Below are positions 26,681 through 36,421 of a DNA stretch of 64,000 nucleotides, one piece after another. Both the position numbers and the translations under genes were made by a program. How positions within the stretch are numbered: position 1 is the first letter of the stretch; each line of letters starts with the position of its first letter. The stretch lies in NCBI GenBank assembly GCA_016930275.1, contig JAFGHA010000111.1:19360-83359 (forward strand). Reading direction: 5' to 3'. The notes below the pieces were generated by a model. The model was not told the DNA's origin, searched no databases, and worked only from the letters and a program-made list of their open reading frames with translations. The DNA comes from Chitinispirillaceae bacterium. GTDB lineage: Bacteria > Fibrobacterota > Chitinivibrionia > Chitinivibrionales > Chitinispirillaceae.

Positions 26681-27897
26681 TGAACGCATTATCTGCCGGT
26701 GTATCTATTTGTATCACCCTGCTGACGGTGCAGATAGTTTATCCTCAGCAGAACCAGCGAAGAAACCGCGGTGAGACATTCTATCAGTGTCAGAATTCCA
26801 ACACACCCGGCAAGGGAAATATCTGGGTTTCGCTTCGTGCGGTAGGACACCTCTGGGATGATGCACCGATCTCCCTTTCCGAGCAGGAGAATCAGTCAAC
26901 GGATCAGTCTCCTCGCCGCTGGATATCTAATGTACGGGCGTTCCCGGAAATAATGCTTCAGGCGGGGATACTCGATTTTCTCTCCATCAATGCCGAATCC
27001 CGGGTGCTTTCCTATGGTTTTACTCCGGGATATTTCGGAGGCGGTATCAAAGCAACCTGGCCGAACAATCAGGAGCTGCGGCTGCACGGAGTCGGGTTGT
27101 CGCTCCAGTACCGTTACCAGATGCGGGAATCGGCACCCAGTCTCGGGGGCTATATCGGATTTATGCCCGAAGGATTCGTGGTAAAAGGAAGCAATATTGA
27201 AACCAGAGTACACTACGAACTTGATCTGCTGCCGCGTCTGACCATACTTCCCATACGCCTGCTCGCATCGACGGGATTCCGTGTTCCGTTCCGGCGCAGA
27301 AACCTATCCCAGTTGCTTACCGAAGCGGCAGTCGTTTACAGCGGGCACGGATTTGACTTTTTCGCGCAATACTCACTCGAGTCATTCGCCAACCTTTTTC
27401 ACCCGATTGAGGTGTCTCAACCGGAAAAGCGGTTTCTGGTCTGGTTTTCCGAAAATCCGATGTACGCGACACTGGGAGGGAATGTCCGGTACGACAACGG
27501 GATCACGCTTTCTCTCGCCGTCCCCATTTTGCTCAGTGTCAATCAGGGATCACGCATGCGTCGGGAGGATCTGGTTGAATTACATCGCAACGAATCTCCC
27601 GGTCTCTTCACGGAGGAAAAAGAACGGAATATCGTTGATCCGTTCGACCCCTGGTTTGTCAAATGGAAAGTCGCCGGCACCCTAACGTTTCCCCTCCGTT
27701 TCAAAATGACCGGTACTGAATTGATGCGGAATTATCTGCTGCTCAAAAACCGCAGGCAGGAGAAGAAAATCGATATCGATAACCGGATTCAGCTCAAAGA
27801 GGAATCTCCACAGGAGCAAGAGAAACAACAGGAAGAGGAAGACGCGAATCGCCGACTTGAAGAAATCAGAAAAAAAAGAGAAAAAGCACTGAAATAA
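26680..27897 (+). CDS. predicted outer-membrane beta-rich protein with C-terminal coiled coil (paralog B)
   Basis: 405 residues. Signal peptide to about residue 24, then QRRNRGETFYQCQNSNTPGK and GNIWVSLRAVGHLW, matching the start of paralog A. A long beta-rich region (about 40-345) is followed by a charged Glu/Gln/Lys/Arg coiled coil (about 355-405). The layout is unusual for porins: a barrel or sandwich with a charged tail on the periplasmic side that could contact the TPR proteins. Overlaps A by one base; the large TPR gene follows after 19 bases. Confidence 0.7.
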   Translation: MNALSAGVSICITLLTVQIVYPQQNQRRNRGETFYQCQNSNTPGKGNIWVSLRAVGHLWDDAPISLSEQENQSTDQSPRRWISNVRAFPEIMLQAGILDFLSINAESRVLSYGFTPGYFGGGIKATWPNNQELRLHGVGLSLQYRYQMRESAPSLGGYIGFMPEGFVVKGSNIETRVHYELDLLPRLTILPIRLLASTGFRVPFRRRNLSQLLTEAAVVYSGHGFDFFAQYSLESFANLFHPIEVSQPEKRFLVWFSENPMYATLGGNVRYDNGITLSLAVPILLSVNQGSRMRREDLVELHRNESPGLFTEEKERNIVDPFDPWFVKWKVAGTLTFPLRFKMTGTELMRNYLLLKNRRQEKKIDIDNRIQLKEESPQEQEKQQEEEDANRRLEEIRKKREKALK

Positions 27898-27916
27898 GGA
27901 TACCTGAGATACTATC

Positions 27917-30900
27917 ATGAACCATCGTCCCGACAGCATTCATACCACCTTAACGGTTGCAGCAGTAACCTTACTTCTACTGCTGCCGCTGCATGATTGC
28001 CTCGAGGCGAAAAAACAAGAGACTGATTACTGGACCGCCAAAGAAAACCTTACTCTTCGCCTGGGTGCGGAATGGCATAAAATCGGTGTTCTACGCAAGG
28101 AATCAGCCGCAGTGGGTGATGTTATCAACGCCATCCGTATGTTTGAACTCTATCCGCCGGAGTTGACCGGATTTGATGACGGCAAGCTGGTGGCATTCGA
28201 TAAATCGATTGAAATACTGGAAAAACGAAATCAGCGAATCCGGGATAAAATCAACGGATTCAAGGCACCACTCGGTGACGCCATCGCCATCCTTCGCGAA
28301 ATGGTCACCGGAGAACCGGTGGAGAGTATGTTCGAAACGCTTGAAAAAGGCGACCTCAAACGGATTACGACAATGCTTTCGGTCAAGCATGACATCGATA
28401 CTCTCTGGCAGCGGGTCGATTCGCTCCTGAACGGAACAATGGCCGCAATCGGCATGCCGCCGCGGGAGGAAAAAGAAAATCCGATGGAAAATGATTTTTT
28501 CACCATACTTAAGGCGAACCTCGGCCTGCAATCCGAAACCTATTACGAGCGGCTCGGACAGATTGAATCATTCATCATCACCAAAGCGAACCCAGAACAG
28601 ATCACCCAGATAAAGCGTATCGAACAACATCGCATACGTGAGTATCTTTCCGCCGGACAACCGGCACTGGCCCGGCGAAAAACACTCGATGCAATCTCTC
28701 TGCTATCCGGGAAAACGGATCATTCCGACTTCATCATGCTTCTTGTCAGGGCTGAATTCATGGATGGAAACTATCAGGAAGCGCTGAGTACGCTCGACAA
28801 ACTCCCGGAAACGAAGCCTTACCGGGAGTTCCGTACACGATACCGTCTGCAAAGTCTCTATGCACTGCATGACTATCAGACCATTATCAGGGACACCTCA
28901 CGGATCACCATCGAGGACTATCATGGGGCTCCCCGGAATCTTATCCTTTGGATACTCATCGAAAGTGCACTCGCTGAAGGAGCATACGATGAGATCATTC
29001 GGAGGGCGGCATATATCGAAAAAGGGAAACCTTTCAGCCTTCATGTCATGCATGCACTTGCACGCAGTTATCTTGCTCGCAATGATGATTCCACGGCGCT
29101 ATCGATACTTGAACAGGCGCAACGGTACAAAACCACGACTGATGACGACCGTACTGCACTTAAGAAAATCAATATAGCGGTGGCACAACTCTACTACGAA
29201 CTGGGTAACTACGACAAATCAATCGAGCGGTTCTACGAACTGCTCAACGAACCGGACCTCTTTGAGCAGGCACTGTTCGGAATCGCATGGTGCTATCTGC
29301 AATCGGGACGATATGAAAAAGCTGAAACCGCTTTACGCAAAATCATCAATCAGGCGCCCGAAACGTCACTCGGTGCCGAGGGTATTCTGGTACTGGCGCG
29401 TCGTTATCTGCAGAAAGCGGAATTCGCCTGGAAAAAACACACGTATATCGACCGGGAAAAATACCGTCTCAGAGCGCTGATCATCAAACTCGACAAACGT
29501 CTCGCCTCCGACAGTGCCTCAGAGCGGTCGATCACCATACGTAACGCCCGTATGGAAACGGCCAGCCTGTTGACAAAAGTTGAAGGTGAAAAAATCGCCG
29601 ACTATGCAACGATTTCCTCTTACTACGATAATATTGACCGGCTCTGTTCATTCATCACCTCCCATTACTACACCGGAACGTTTCAGGAAGCCAGCTTCTC
29701 AAAGAAACGGGAAACAATACTCGGCATCATCGATTCCATCCAGCTGGAAATCGGACAGAAACAGCAGAGAGGCACTCCAGAGCTGCAGGTTTCAAATGCG
29801 CGACAGGAAAGATTGAAAATCAAGTCAGTGGTCGATAAAACCAATATTTTTTCAACGATCTGCCTTATCGACCGGTACCGGTGGGAACGTGCCTTCATCG
29901 ACTGGCGGAAAAACACGCTCAGGAAAAACGCTGCAAACGGCAGCGATACCGCCTTCGCCAACCGTCGCACCCTCAAGGAAACCATCGACGCAGTGTTGCT
30001 CAGAGAGGACTCATTGCAGCAGTATTACTCCGGAACACTGCAGAACAATATCAGCCGGCTACTCGAAGCGAACATTGACAGTTCCGACGCCTGCTATCTC
30101 AGCTATCAGTTGGGGGAACTGTATTATCATTCGGAAAACACCGCTTATGCCAGGGCGTACGACACCTATGAGAAAAAAGTACAGCACTTTGAAAAGGTCA
30201 TAAGCGAATTCCGTAACGGTACTGGAGATAAAATTCCACATCAGCCGGCTCCGCCGGTTCTCGACCATCGCCGCAGCATGGATATGTACCGAAGGGCAAT
30301 GAAAGCGCAACCCGATTCACCGTTCAGAGCAGCAGCGGAATACAGTCTTGCCTGGTGTTACAACGACCTCGCCCGGTTCGACAGCGCCTATACGCATATG
30401 CATACGGTCGCAACACAATTTCCTGAACATCCGCATGCTCCTCAGGCGTGGATGTTCTGCGGTGAATTCCATTTCGATAAAACTAATCTCAAGGATGCAC
30501 TTGCAGCTTTTTACGCGGTCATGAAATACCCTGAAAGCGAATGGTTCGATGAAGCACTCTATAAAGTCGCATGGACGCAATACCGGCTGTCAAATCCCGA
30601 AAAAGCCATCAGTTCGTTTCTCGCGCTGGTCGACCTTGGCGGCGGAAAGTTCGGACACGCACTCCTCGAAAAAGAATCAATGGATTACATCGCCATCAGT
30701 TTCAGTGAAACAGATGCCACCGGTCAGAAGGGACTCACCCGTGCGGCAGCATTTGCCCGCAAACTAGGCGATCCGGAACGGGGTTGCCAGATTCTCCACC
30801 GCCTTGCGCAGGTATTTCGCGATCAGGGACGCAACGACATGGCGAAAAAAACCTTTAATCACATCCTCTCGAACTACCCGGCCTACCGGCAGAATCCTAC

Positions 30901-31369
30901 TGTCGAAGCGGAACTGCTCGCGGTACTCGAACGCGACGTCAATACCGAAACATCAATCAGTCAGAAGTATGAGTATTTCAAGAAATACAACAGCCACAGT
31001 AAATGGGCGGAACATCAGTCGGACTCAATACGAATCCGGGCGGACAGTACCGCCGCAAAAATGCTTTACGATGCAGCGATCAGCTATCATCAGCTCGCGC
31101 TGCAGAAAAACAACGATTCACTATATCATCAGGCGATTGCATCGTATACCGACTACATCAACCATTATCCCCGTTCGCCTTTAGCGAACGAATGTCATTA
31201 CAACCTCGCGGAAATTCAATTTTCGACTGGTAATTACCGTGAGGCTGCGGAAGAGTACATCGCAGTGTCCAAGCGTTATCCGGACAGTAAATACAAGGAA
31301 ACTGCGGCCTGGAATGCCATCGTCGCGTCTCAGAATCTGCTCAAGCTTGAGACCGGCGATAGCCGGTAG
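27917..31369 (+). CDS. very large secreted TPR protein
   Basis: 1150 residues with a signal peptide (about 10-34). Tetratricopeptide repeats are seen around 235-300, 370-490 and 800-1140, for example AQLYYELGNYDKSIERFYELL, ALFGIAWCYLQSGRYEKAE, CGEFHFDKTNLKDALAAFYAV and CHYNLAEIQFSTGNYREAAEE. Between them is a long helical region (about 490-760). It is probably periplasmic and acts as a scaffold. Large TPR proteins are the hallmark partners of TolQR-type motors in gliding (GltD, GltE and AgmK-type proteins). The next gene, also TPR-rich, starts 11 bases later. Confidence 0.8.
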   Translation: MNHRPDSIHTTLTVAAVTLLLLLPLHDCLEAKKQETDYWTAKENLTLRLGAEWHKIGVLRKESAAVGDVINAIRMFELYPPELTGFDDGKLVAFDKSIEILEKRNQRIRDKINGFKAPLGDAIAILREMVTGEPVESMFETLEKGDLKRITTMLSVKHDIDTLWQRVDSLLNGTMAAIGMPPREEKENPMENDFFTILKANLGLQSETYYERLGQIESFIITKANPEQITQIKRIEQHRIREYLSAGQPALARRKTLDAISLLSGKTDHSDFIMLLVRAEFMDGNYQEALSTLDKLPETKPYREFRTRYRLQSLYALHDYQTIIRDTSRITIEDYHGAPRNLILWILIESALAEGAYDEIIRRAAYIEKGKPFSLHVMHALARSYLARNDDSTALSILEQAQRYKTTTDDDRTALKKINIAVAQLYYELGNYDKSIERFYELLNEPDLFEQALFGIAWCYLQSGRYEKAETALRKIINQAPETSLGAEGILVLARRYLQKAEFAWKKHTYIDREKYRLRALIIKLDKRLASDSASERSITIRNARMETASLLTKVEGEKIADYATISSYYDNIDRLCSFITSHYYTGTFQEASFSKKRETILGIIDSIQLEIGQKQQRGTPELQVSNARQERLKIKSVVDKTNIFSTICLIDRYRWERAFIDWRKNTLRKNAANGSDTAFANRRTLKETIDAVLLREDSLQQYYSGTLQNNISRLLEANIDSSDACYLSYQLGELYYHSENTAYARAYDTYEKKVQHFEKVISEFRNGTGDKIPHQPAPPVLDHRRSMDMYRRAMKAQPDSPFRAAAEYSLAWCYNDLARFDSAYTHMHTVATQFPEHPHAPQAWMFCGEFHFDKTNLKDALAAFYAVMKYPESEWFDEALYKVAWTQYRLSNPEKAISSFLALVDLGGGKFGHALLEKESMDYIAISFSETDATGQKGLTRAAAFARKLGDPERGCQILHRLAQVFRDQGRNDMAKKTFNHILSNYPAYRQNPTVEAELLAVLERDVNTETSISQKYEYFKKYNSHSKWAEHQSDSIRIRADSTAAKMLYDAAISYHQLALQKNNDSLYHQAIASYTDYINHYPRSPLANECHYNLAEIQFSTGNYREAAEEYIAVSKRYPDSKYKETAAWNAIVASQNLLKLETGDSR

Positions 31370-31380
31370 GATATATCACG

Positions 31381-34371
31381 ATGCACATCACCACTTCCGA
31401 TCTATTCTGCCGAAACATTCGCCGGGCATTGCCGGTACTGGTGGTCATGATCCTGTTATCGGCAGGTTGCGCGGGAAAGAAAACCGTCTCCGATACCGTC
31501 TCCGGCGGAACATCACAGAAACCCGCTTCGGAAGAACACACGCCCGCGAATGATACCGCAGCCCACACTGCCGATACACCACATGCAGATTCCGGATTGT
31601 CACCTGCAACACGGTTACTGATAAGCGCCTGCAACAATTATCTTTCCGTCAATCCGGACAATCAGAAAACACCGGAAGTGCTGACGATCAAGGCATCGCT
31701 GTATTTCAATAATAGACGATTCGATTCCTCCCGGACGGTGTATGAAACGATTCTTGGAAAATACCCGGAAAGTAACCACGCATTCGAATCGATACGAATG
31801 ATCGCCCAATCGTTTTATGAGGAAAAACGGTTTGATGAGGCAGGTACCTGGTACAAAAAGCTCAGCGAAGCGACGCCGGAAGGTGCCGACAAAACGGAAG
31901 CCATCGCCCGTATAGCCGAATCGATCTTCAGGATGGCGGAGCTGTTCGAAACGCAGAGCAGATTCAAAGATGCGGCGGAACAGTATGAACGGGTTGCCAT
32001 AGAATATCCCGACACGCGAATCGCCGATGTGGCTCTCTTCAATGCGGGGGTAGCCTATGAAAAACAGGCGGAATGGTCACGTGCCATTCTCGTTTTTCAG
32101 CGGCTCCTCACCAAATATCCCGATTCAAAACTGCTCCCTAAAACTTCATTCCGCATTGCCAAGAGCCACGAAAAACTTCTGCAGTGGGATCTTGCCGCCG
32201 AAACCTATCTGCGACTTGCCGCCAACTATCCTTCGCATGAACTGACACCGTCGGCCCTCTACAACGCGGGTTTCTGTTTCGAAAACAGCGGAAAAAACCG
32301 TGAGGCAGCCGCCACCTTTGAAAAGATGGTACAACTCTTTCCACAGTCGGAAGATGCCGCCGATGTGTTGTTCCGGGCCGGTGAACTCTACGGAAAAGAA
32401 AAGGACTGGGATGCGGTAAGCAGAGTCACCCGGATCTTCACCGACCGGTTCGGAAACGATCAGAGTCGAGCCATTCAGGCACTCTGCATGAACGGTATAG
32501 CCTTGTATATGCGGAACCGGAATGATGAAGCGATTGTGCAGTTGACTAACGCCGCTGCCACCTTCAAAAAAATGAAAAATCCCGGTGAGATGAATGCTTA
32601 TTATGCGGCGAAAGCACTCTTTACCGTCGCCGAAATAAATCATACCGCCATGAGTGCCGTCACATTGGGTACCCCCCGCAAGCGTTACAAAAAGCAGCTC
32701 TCCCAAAAATCGGATCTGCTCGATAAAACCGTTGACGCCTATGTGAAGGTCGTCGCATTCAACATTCAGGACTGGACCACGCGTGCAATCTACCAGATCG
32801 GTCAGGTCTACGAGGATTTCGCGCTCGGTATCTTCAGCCAGGACCGACCGTCGGGACTCTCCATCGACCAAAGGATCGCCTTTGAACTCGGGATTGCCGA
32901 AGCCGTCGAAAAATATTTCATCGATAAAGCACTCCCGTTTCATGAACGGAACGTCAAACTCGGTATCAAGCAGAACATCGAAGACAAATACATTCTTCAG
33001 TCCCGTCAGAAACTCGCCTATCTCCCCTCGATCGCCGCCGAAAATTACCTGGCTCTGGTCGAGATAACCAAAACTTCGCAACAGCGGGAGCAGCTGGACG
33101 GATTCGCACTGATCGCCCGCAAACTGCAGCTCTTCCAGAAAATCGCACCGTTTCAGGAACGTGCGATCGCCCTTTTTCTCCGCTGTCTCGAGCTGGGAAC
33201 CACCTACCAGGAATTGGATGATTTTTATAAAAAAGCAAGTGAAGCAATCACCGGCATATCATTCAACGTCGGAGAAACCTATGCAGATGTAGTGAAAATC
33301 GCACGTGACGCTCCCATTCCCGGAGGATTTGACGACTACGAACGGTTTGTCTACAAATCCAAACTGCTCAAGCAGATTGCGGGATATGAGGATCAGGCCC
33401 TCGAAAACTATCTGAAAACCATTAAAATCGCCGAAGCCTATAAACTTGATGATCAGAGCGTCAAGGAAGCCCGCGAGCGAATTGCCGAATTACTGTTCAA
33501 TCGGGGCAGATGTTACGACCTGCTCTGTATCAATGCCTTCTCCCGTCCTCCCTATCCCGCCGGTATCAGCGAAGCGGAGAAAGAAGAATACCGGGCCCGG
33601 TTCGAAGAGATCGGTTTACGTTACCAGGAGCAGGCCTTTGACATCTACAAATATGCGCTGAGTCTGGCCGAACAATCGTATGCGACCGGCAAGTACATCA
33701 CGCACGCTTACATTCGACTCTATCAGAATTATCCGGAAGAATATGGATCAAAAGAAGAAAAAATGACTCAGACGGCAATCAGTTCGGGATCACAGTGGCT
33801 GGTCCGGGCTGACTCGGCAAGCAATTGGAATTCCCTTAACTACAACGATTCGGGATGGAATAAGGCTCAGCGTGCGGCAGTCACCACACAAACCATGGAA
33901 GGATTCCCGGGAAACATCCCCATTCCCATGTGGTTCGGCAGTGGAAACCCCGACAGTGCCGCAACGTATACGCCGAATTCGACGGTATACTTCCGGCGCT
34001 CGTTCACCACCGATCAGATGCCGCACAAAGCCATGTTCTATCTGGCGGCAAACGGTTTAATAGACCTGTACATCAACGGTGATTTTCTCGGCTCGCACGC
34101 TTTTCTGCCGGATGAACAGAAAACCGCCGCAACCTATAATCTTATGGGCAAAATTCGTACCGGTACGAATGTTATTGCCGTCAAGGCCAGGTGTAATGAA
34201 AATCCCCATGCACTCTATCCCCTGCTGCTGCTGACGGTGGGAACCGATGTTCCTCTTCCGAAACCACCGGGTTTCACCGAGGCAATGGCTCCGGAAGCTG
34301 CCCGGGTTGACAACTATGTTTTTCCATCGATTAAAAATTTCACTATTGAACAGTCGGAGACCAGCCGATGA
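31381..34371 (+). CDS. TPR lipoprotein with C-terminal jelly-roll (carbohydrate-binding-like) domain
   Basis: 996 residues. Signal peptide with lipobox LSAGC (Cys near 30), a low-complexity linker (about 30-75), then TPRs from about 75 to 390 (such as SIRMIAQSFYEEKRFDEAGTW-type units) and a helical region to about 790. Residues about 800-956 form a different domain: NYNDSGWNKA, VYFRRSFTT, MFYLAANGLIDLYINGDFLGS and GTNVIAVKA. This is the pattern of the galactose-binding-like sandwich at the N-terminus of GH2, rhamnosidase and sialate esterase proteins. A lipoprotein joining TPRs with a sugar-binding-like fold suggests contact with surface polysaccharide. Overlaps the next gene by 4 bases. Confidence 0.8.
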   Translation: MHITTSDLFCRNIRRALPVLVVMILLSAGCAGKKTVSDTVSGGTSQKPASEEHTPANDTAAHTADTPHADSGLSPATRLLISACNNYLSVNPDNQKTPEVLTIKASLYFNNRRFDSSRTVYETILGKYPESNHAFESIRMIAQSFYEEKRFDEAGTWYKKLSEATPEGADKTEAIARIAESIFRMAELFETQSRFKDAAEQYERVAIEYPDTRIADVALFNAGVAYEKQAEWSRAILVFQRLLTKYPDSKLLPKTSFRIAKSHEKLLQWDLAAETYLRLAANYPSHELTPSALYNAGFCFENSGKNREAAATFEKMVQLFPQSEDAADVLFRAGELYGKEKDWDAVSRVTRIFTDRFGNDQSRAIQALCMNGIALYMRNRNDEAIVQLTNAAATFKKMKNPGEMNAYYAAKALFTVAEINHTAMSAVTLGTPRKRYKKQLSQKSDLLDKTVDAYVKVVAFNIQDWTTRAIYQIGQVYEDFALGIFSQDRPSGLSIDQRIAFELGIAEAVEKYFIDKALPFHERNVKLGIKQNIEDKYILQSRQKLAYLPSIAAENYLALVEITKTSQQREQLDGFALIARKLQLFQKIAPFQERAIALFLRCLELGTTYQELDDFYKKASEAITGISFNVGETYADVVKIARDAPIPGGFDDYERFVYKSKLLKQIAGYEDQALENYLKTIKIAEAYKLDDQSVKEARERIAELLFNRGRCYDLLCINAFSRPPYPAGISEAEKEEYRARFEEIGLRYQEQAFDIYKYALSLAEQSYATGKYITHAYIRLYQNYPEEYGSKEEKMTQTAISSGSQWLVRADSASNWNSLNYNDSGWNKAQRAAVTTQTMEGFPGNIPIPMWFGSGNPDSAATYTPNSTVYFRRSFTTDQMPHKAMFYLAANGLIDLYINGDFLGSHAFLPDEQKTAATYNLMGKIRTGTNVIAVKARCNENPHALYPLLLLTVGTDVPLPKPPGFTEAMAPEAARVDNYVFPSIKNFTIEQSETSR

Positions 34372-34706
34372 ATGCCACATTGTTCCGGATGGGTTATTGC
34401 ATACGACATGCGGTTATAATGCCCACTATCATATTCTCGATCTGCAGTGTATCGTTTTTTCCCGCCGTCACCGCCGCCACCCCCGCAGACTCGACTTCAA
34501 TCGCGGCTGCAGATCAAGGATACCGGATTGATCAACCCGGTACCATTACCTTTACTGTCGGAGTTAAAATAAGCGGAAAAGTTGAAAAACCCCAGGTTAT
34601 GATATTTCTGCCGAAAGAAAAAACCCAGTATCGTGAAGAAGTCATGAGTCGTTCTTTCATAGAAGAACTCTCACAACCGCTTCCCTTCACACCAATCACA
34701 GAATGA
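34368..34706 (+). CDS. small secreted protein of the gliding-type locus
   Basis: 112 residues: a signal peptide (to about 36), a spacer and a compact region (about 50-112) with TFTVGVKISGKVEKPQVMIF and RSFIEELSQPLPFTP. The family is not recognised. Start codon lies in the stop of the TPR lipoprotein (ATGA), so it is translated with it. It could be a linker or cap for the periplasmic complex. Confidence 0.6.
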   Translation: MNATLFRMGYCIRHAVIMPTIIFSICSVSFFPAVTAATPADSTSIAAADQGYRIDQPGTITFTVGVKISGKVEKPQVMIFLPKEKTQYREEVMSRSFIEELSQPLPFTPITE

Positions 34707-34812
34707 ACCACCATGGATATACTTCCAGCGGTTTCCTTGGGAGTGACACCCCGGTATCAGTGTAAGCGACTGTTTTTACTTGCTGAATTATCGTCTGAAG
34801 GGTCTCAGTTTA

Positions 34813-34842
34813 TTGACAGCACCAGCTATAAGATGGTACACT
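34813..34842 (+). promoter_or_regulatory. internal promoter before the motor operon
   Basis: TTGACA (34813-34818), 18-base spacer, TACACT (34837-34842), 90 bases upstream of the TolQ-type gene. Would allow the motor genes to be expressed apart from the TPR genes. The 225-base gap shows no convincing gene. Confidence 0.5.
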
Positions 34843-34931
34843 ATCATAGAAATATCGATAATTTTTTCCGATACGGACGTTTGTTGAATAGCGAAACCAG
34901 GATTTGATCAAGTAATTAATAATGAGGAGGA

Positions 34932-35567
34932 TTGATGGACAGCGTCATACGTTTTTTCAAAGAGGGTGGAACCTGGATGTACCCGCTGATTGTCATTTCC
35001 GCTTTTGCATTCGCGGTGATTATTGAACGGCTTTTTTACTATTATATTCACTGCAGAATCAATGCCAAAGCGCTTCTGACACAGATTACACGACTTGTCC
35101 GGAACGGCGACGTTGAAAAAGCGCGGCAGCTCTGTGCCAAAACCAAAACCCCGCTCTCTTCGATTCTGGAATCGGCTCTCTGGCATTTTCAGCAGCAGGA
35201 GCCTGACCATGAAATTCAGAATGCCGTTGACGAAATCGCACTTCGGGAACTTCCGCGTATTCAGCGGCGGACCCATTATCTTTCACTCTTCGCCAACATC
35301 GCGACCCTTCTCGGTCTACTCGGTACCATTTTCGGACTCCAGCAGGCATTCGGTGCACTTTCAGCGGCCGATCCATCGCAAAAAGCAACGGTACTCGCAC
35401 GAGGCATCGCCATTGCTATGAATACCACCGCTCTGGGACTGATCGTTGCGGTTCCCTGCATGATTTTCTTTTCGATTCTCGGCTCCAAGGCGAATACCAT
35501 TATAGAAGAAATCGATGAAAGTTCGGTACGACTCCTTAACTTTCTCTACGCACAGCGTCGATCGTAA
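34932..35567 (+). CDS. MotA/TolQ/ExbB-family proton channel subunit
   Basis: 211 residues with three membrane helices (about 14-35, 116-138, 150-178). The conserved helices read LGLLGTIFGLQQAFG and GIAIAMNTTALGLIVAVP, which is the family signature. These proteins form a pentameric ring around a dimer of ExbD/TolR subunits and use proton flow to move a partner. GAGGAGG precedes the ATG. It is followed after 57 bases by two ExbD-type genes with a STAS gene between them, so the motor is dedicated to this locus (compare AglR). Confidence 0.93.
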   Translation: MMDSVIRFFKEGGTWMYPLIVISAFAFAVIIERLFYYYIHCRINAKALLTQITRLVRNGDVEKARQLCAKTKTPLSSILESALWHFQQQEPDHEIQNAVDEIALRELPRIQRRTHYLSLFANIATLLGLLGTIFGLQQAFGALSAADPSQKATVLARGIAIAMNTTALGLIVAVPCMIFFSILGSKANTIIEEIDESSVRLLNFLYAQRRS

Positions 35568-35624
35568 CCGGATACCGGAACACGGTCGGAAACAACCACC
35601 GTTGAAGGAACCAGATAGATCACC

Positions 35625-36098
35625 ATGGCATTTCCAGCAACCAAACGGGCAAAAAAAGCGACATCAAACGACATCGAGTTGATCGATCTCGATGTCACTC
35701 CCGTCATGAACCTGTTCATGGTACTCATACCGTTTCTTGTGTCAATGGCAGTGTTTACACATATCGCCGCGATTGATTTCTCACTGCCTCCCGCTCAGGA
35801 GGAAGGTGCCGATCCCGGCGACAGCAAGGAACTCGACATCTCGATTGTCGTAACAACAAACGGGTTCAGGATCGTCGGTACCGGGAAAAAACTCGATCTT
35901 ATCCCTCGTGTAAAAGGACAATACCAGTACGAGCAGCTACGCGTTCTTCTTAAAGCGATAAAATTCGAGTACCCGTCCCAGAAGAGTGTCGTTCTCGTCC
36001 TTGAATCGGATATTCTGTATGACGACATAATAAAATTCATGGACATCTGCCGGGATTCACAATTTCCCGACATCGGTCTTTCGGGAGAGATCGGATGA
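35625..36098 (+). CDS. ExbD/TolR-like subunit 1, membrane Asp replaced by Asn
   Basis: 157 residues: short cytoplasmic N-terminus, one membrane helix (about 24-45) and a periplasmic domain. In ExbD the helix start reads VTPFIDVMLVLL, where Asp carries the proton. Here the same place reads VTPVMNLFMVLI, with Asn29 in the Asp position; Asp21 and Asp23 lie just before the helix. The protein is therefore likely unable to act as proton carrier by itself. Periplasmic part (about 50-157) has the usual alternation of strands and helices. Overlaps the STAS gene by 4 bases. Compare AglQ/AglS in myxobacteria. Confidence 0.85.
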   Translation: MAFPATKRAKKATSNDIELIDLDVTPVMNLFMVLIPFLVSMAVFTHIAAIDFSLPPAQEEGADPGDSKELDISIVVTTNGFRIVGTGKKLDLIPRVKGQYQYEQLRVLLKAIKFEYPSQKSVVLVLESDILYDDIIKFMDICRDSQFPDIGLSGEIG

Positions 36099-36421
36099 GC
36101 TTCAAGCTAAAAATCAGAAAAACGAACGCCGCGGTTATCCTCGCGCTTTCAGGAGATATCACCGGCAACAGTGTCGGAAAGATATCCGCCAAACTCGAAA
36201 GTATCCAGAAAATGTACCAGGGAACCATTGCCATCGATCTGAGTGAAACGACCTTCATTGACAGCCATGGTCTGGGAGTATTCGTCTTTTTTTACCGCAG
36301 GCTGTCTGAAGAAAAGCGGAAACTGGTGTTTCTCAATCCGTCGGAATTCATTCTCGATCTTTTTTCCGGATCAAATCTGGTGAAAATATTTTCCATTGTT
36401 AACAGCGAAGAAGAGTTATGA
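36095..36421 (+). CDS. STAS-domain anti-sigma-antagonist-like protein
   Basis: 108 residues, a single STAS domain like SpoIIAA/RsbV. The core motif FIDSHGLGVFVFF retains the D-S-x-G-L-G pattern, with the serine that in the family is phosphorylated by a switch kinase. Such proteins switch partners by phosphorylation. The gene starts in the stop of the first ExbD gene and ends in the start of the second (ATGA at both ends), so it is made in step with motor subunits. No anti-sigma kinase or phosphatase is seen in the window apart from an unrelated membrane Ser/Thr kinase at 60 kb. A cytoplasmic regulator of the motor is the simplest idea, but it is inference. Confidence 0.85.
   Translation: MSFKLKIRKTNAAVILALSGDITGNSVGKISAKLESIQKMYQGTIAIDLSETTFIDSHGLGVFVFFYRRLSEEKRKLVFLNPSEFILDLFSGSNLVKIFSIVNSEEEL

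Noticed and set aside
34713-34907. 64-codon frame between the small secreted gene and ExbB
   Set aside because: No ribosome binding site, no pattern, and it overlaps the likely internal promoter.
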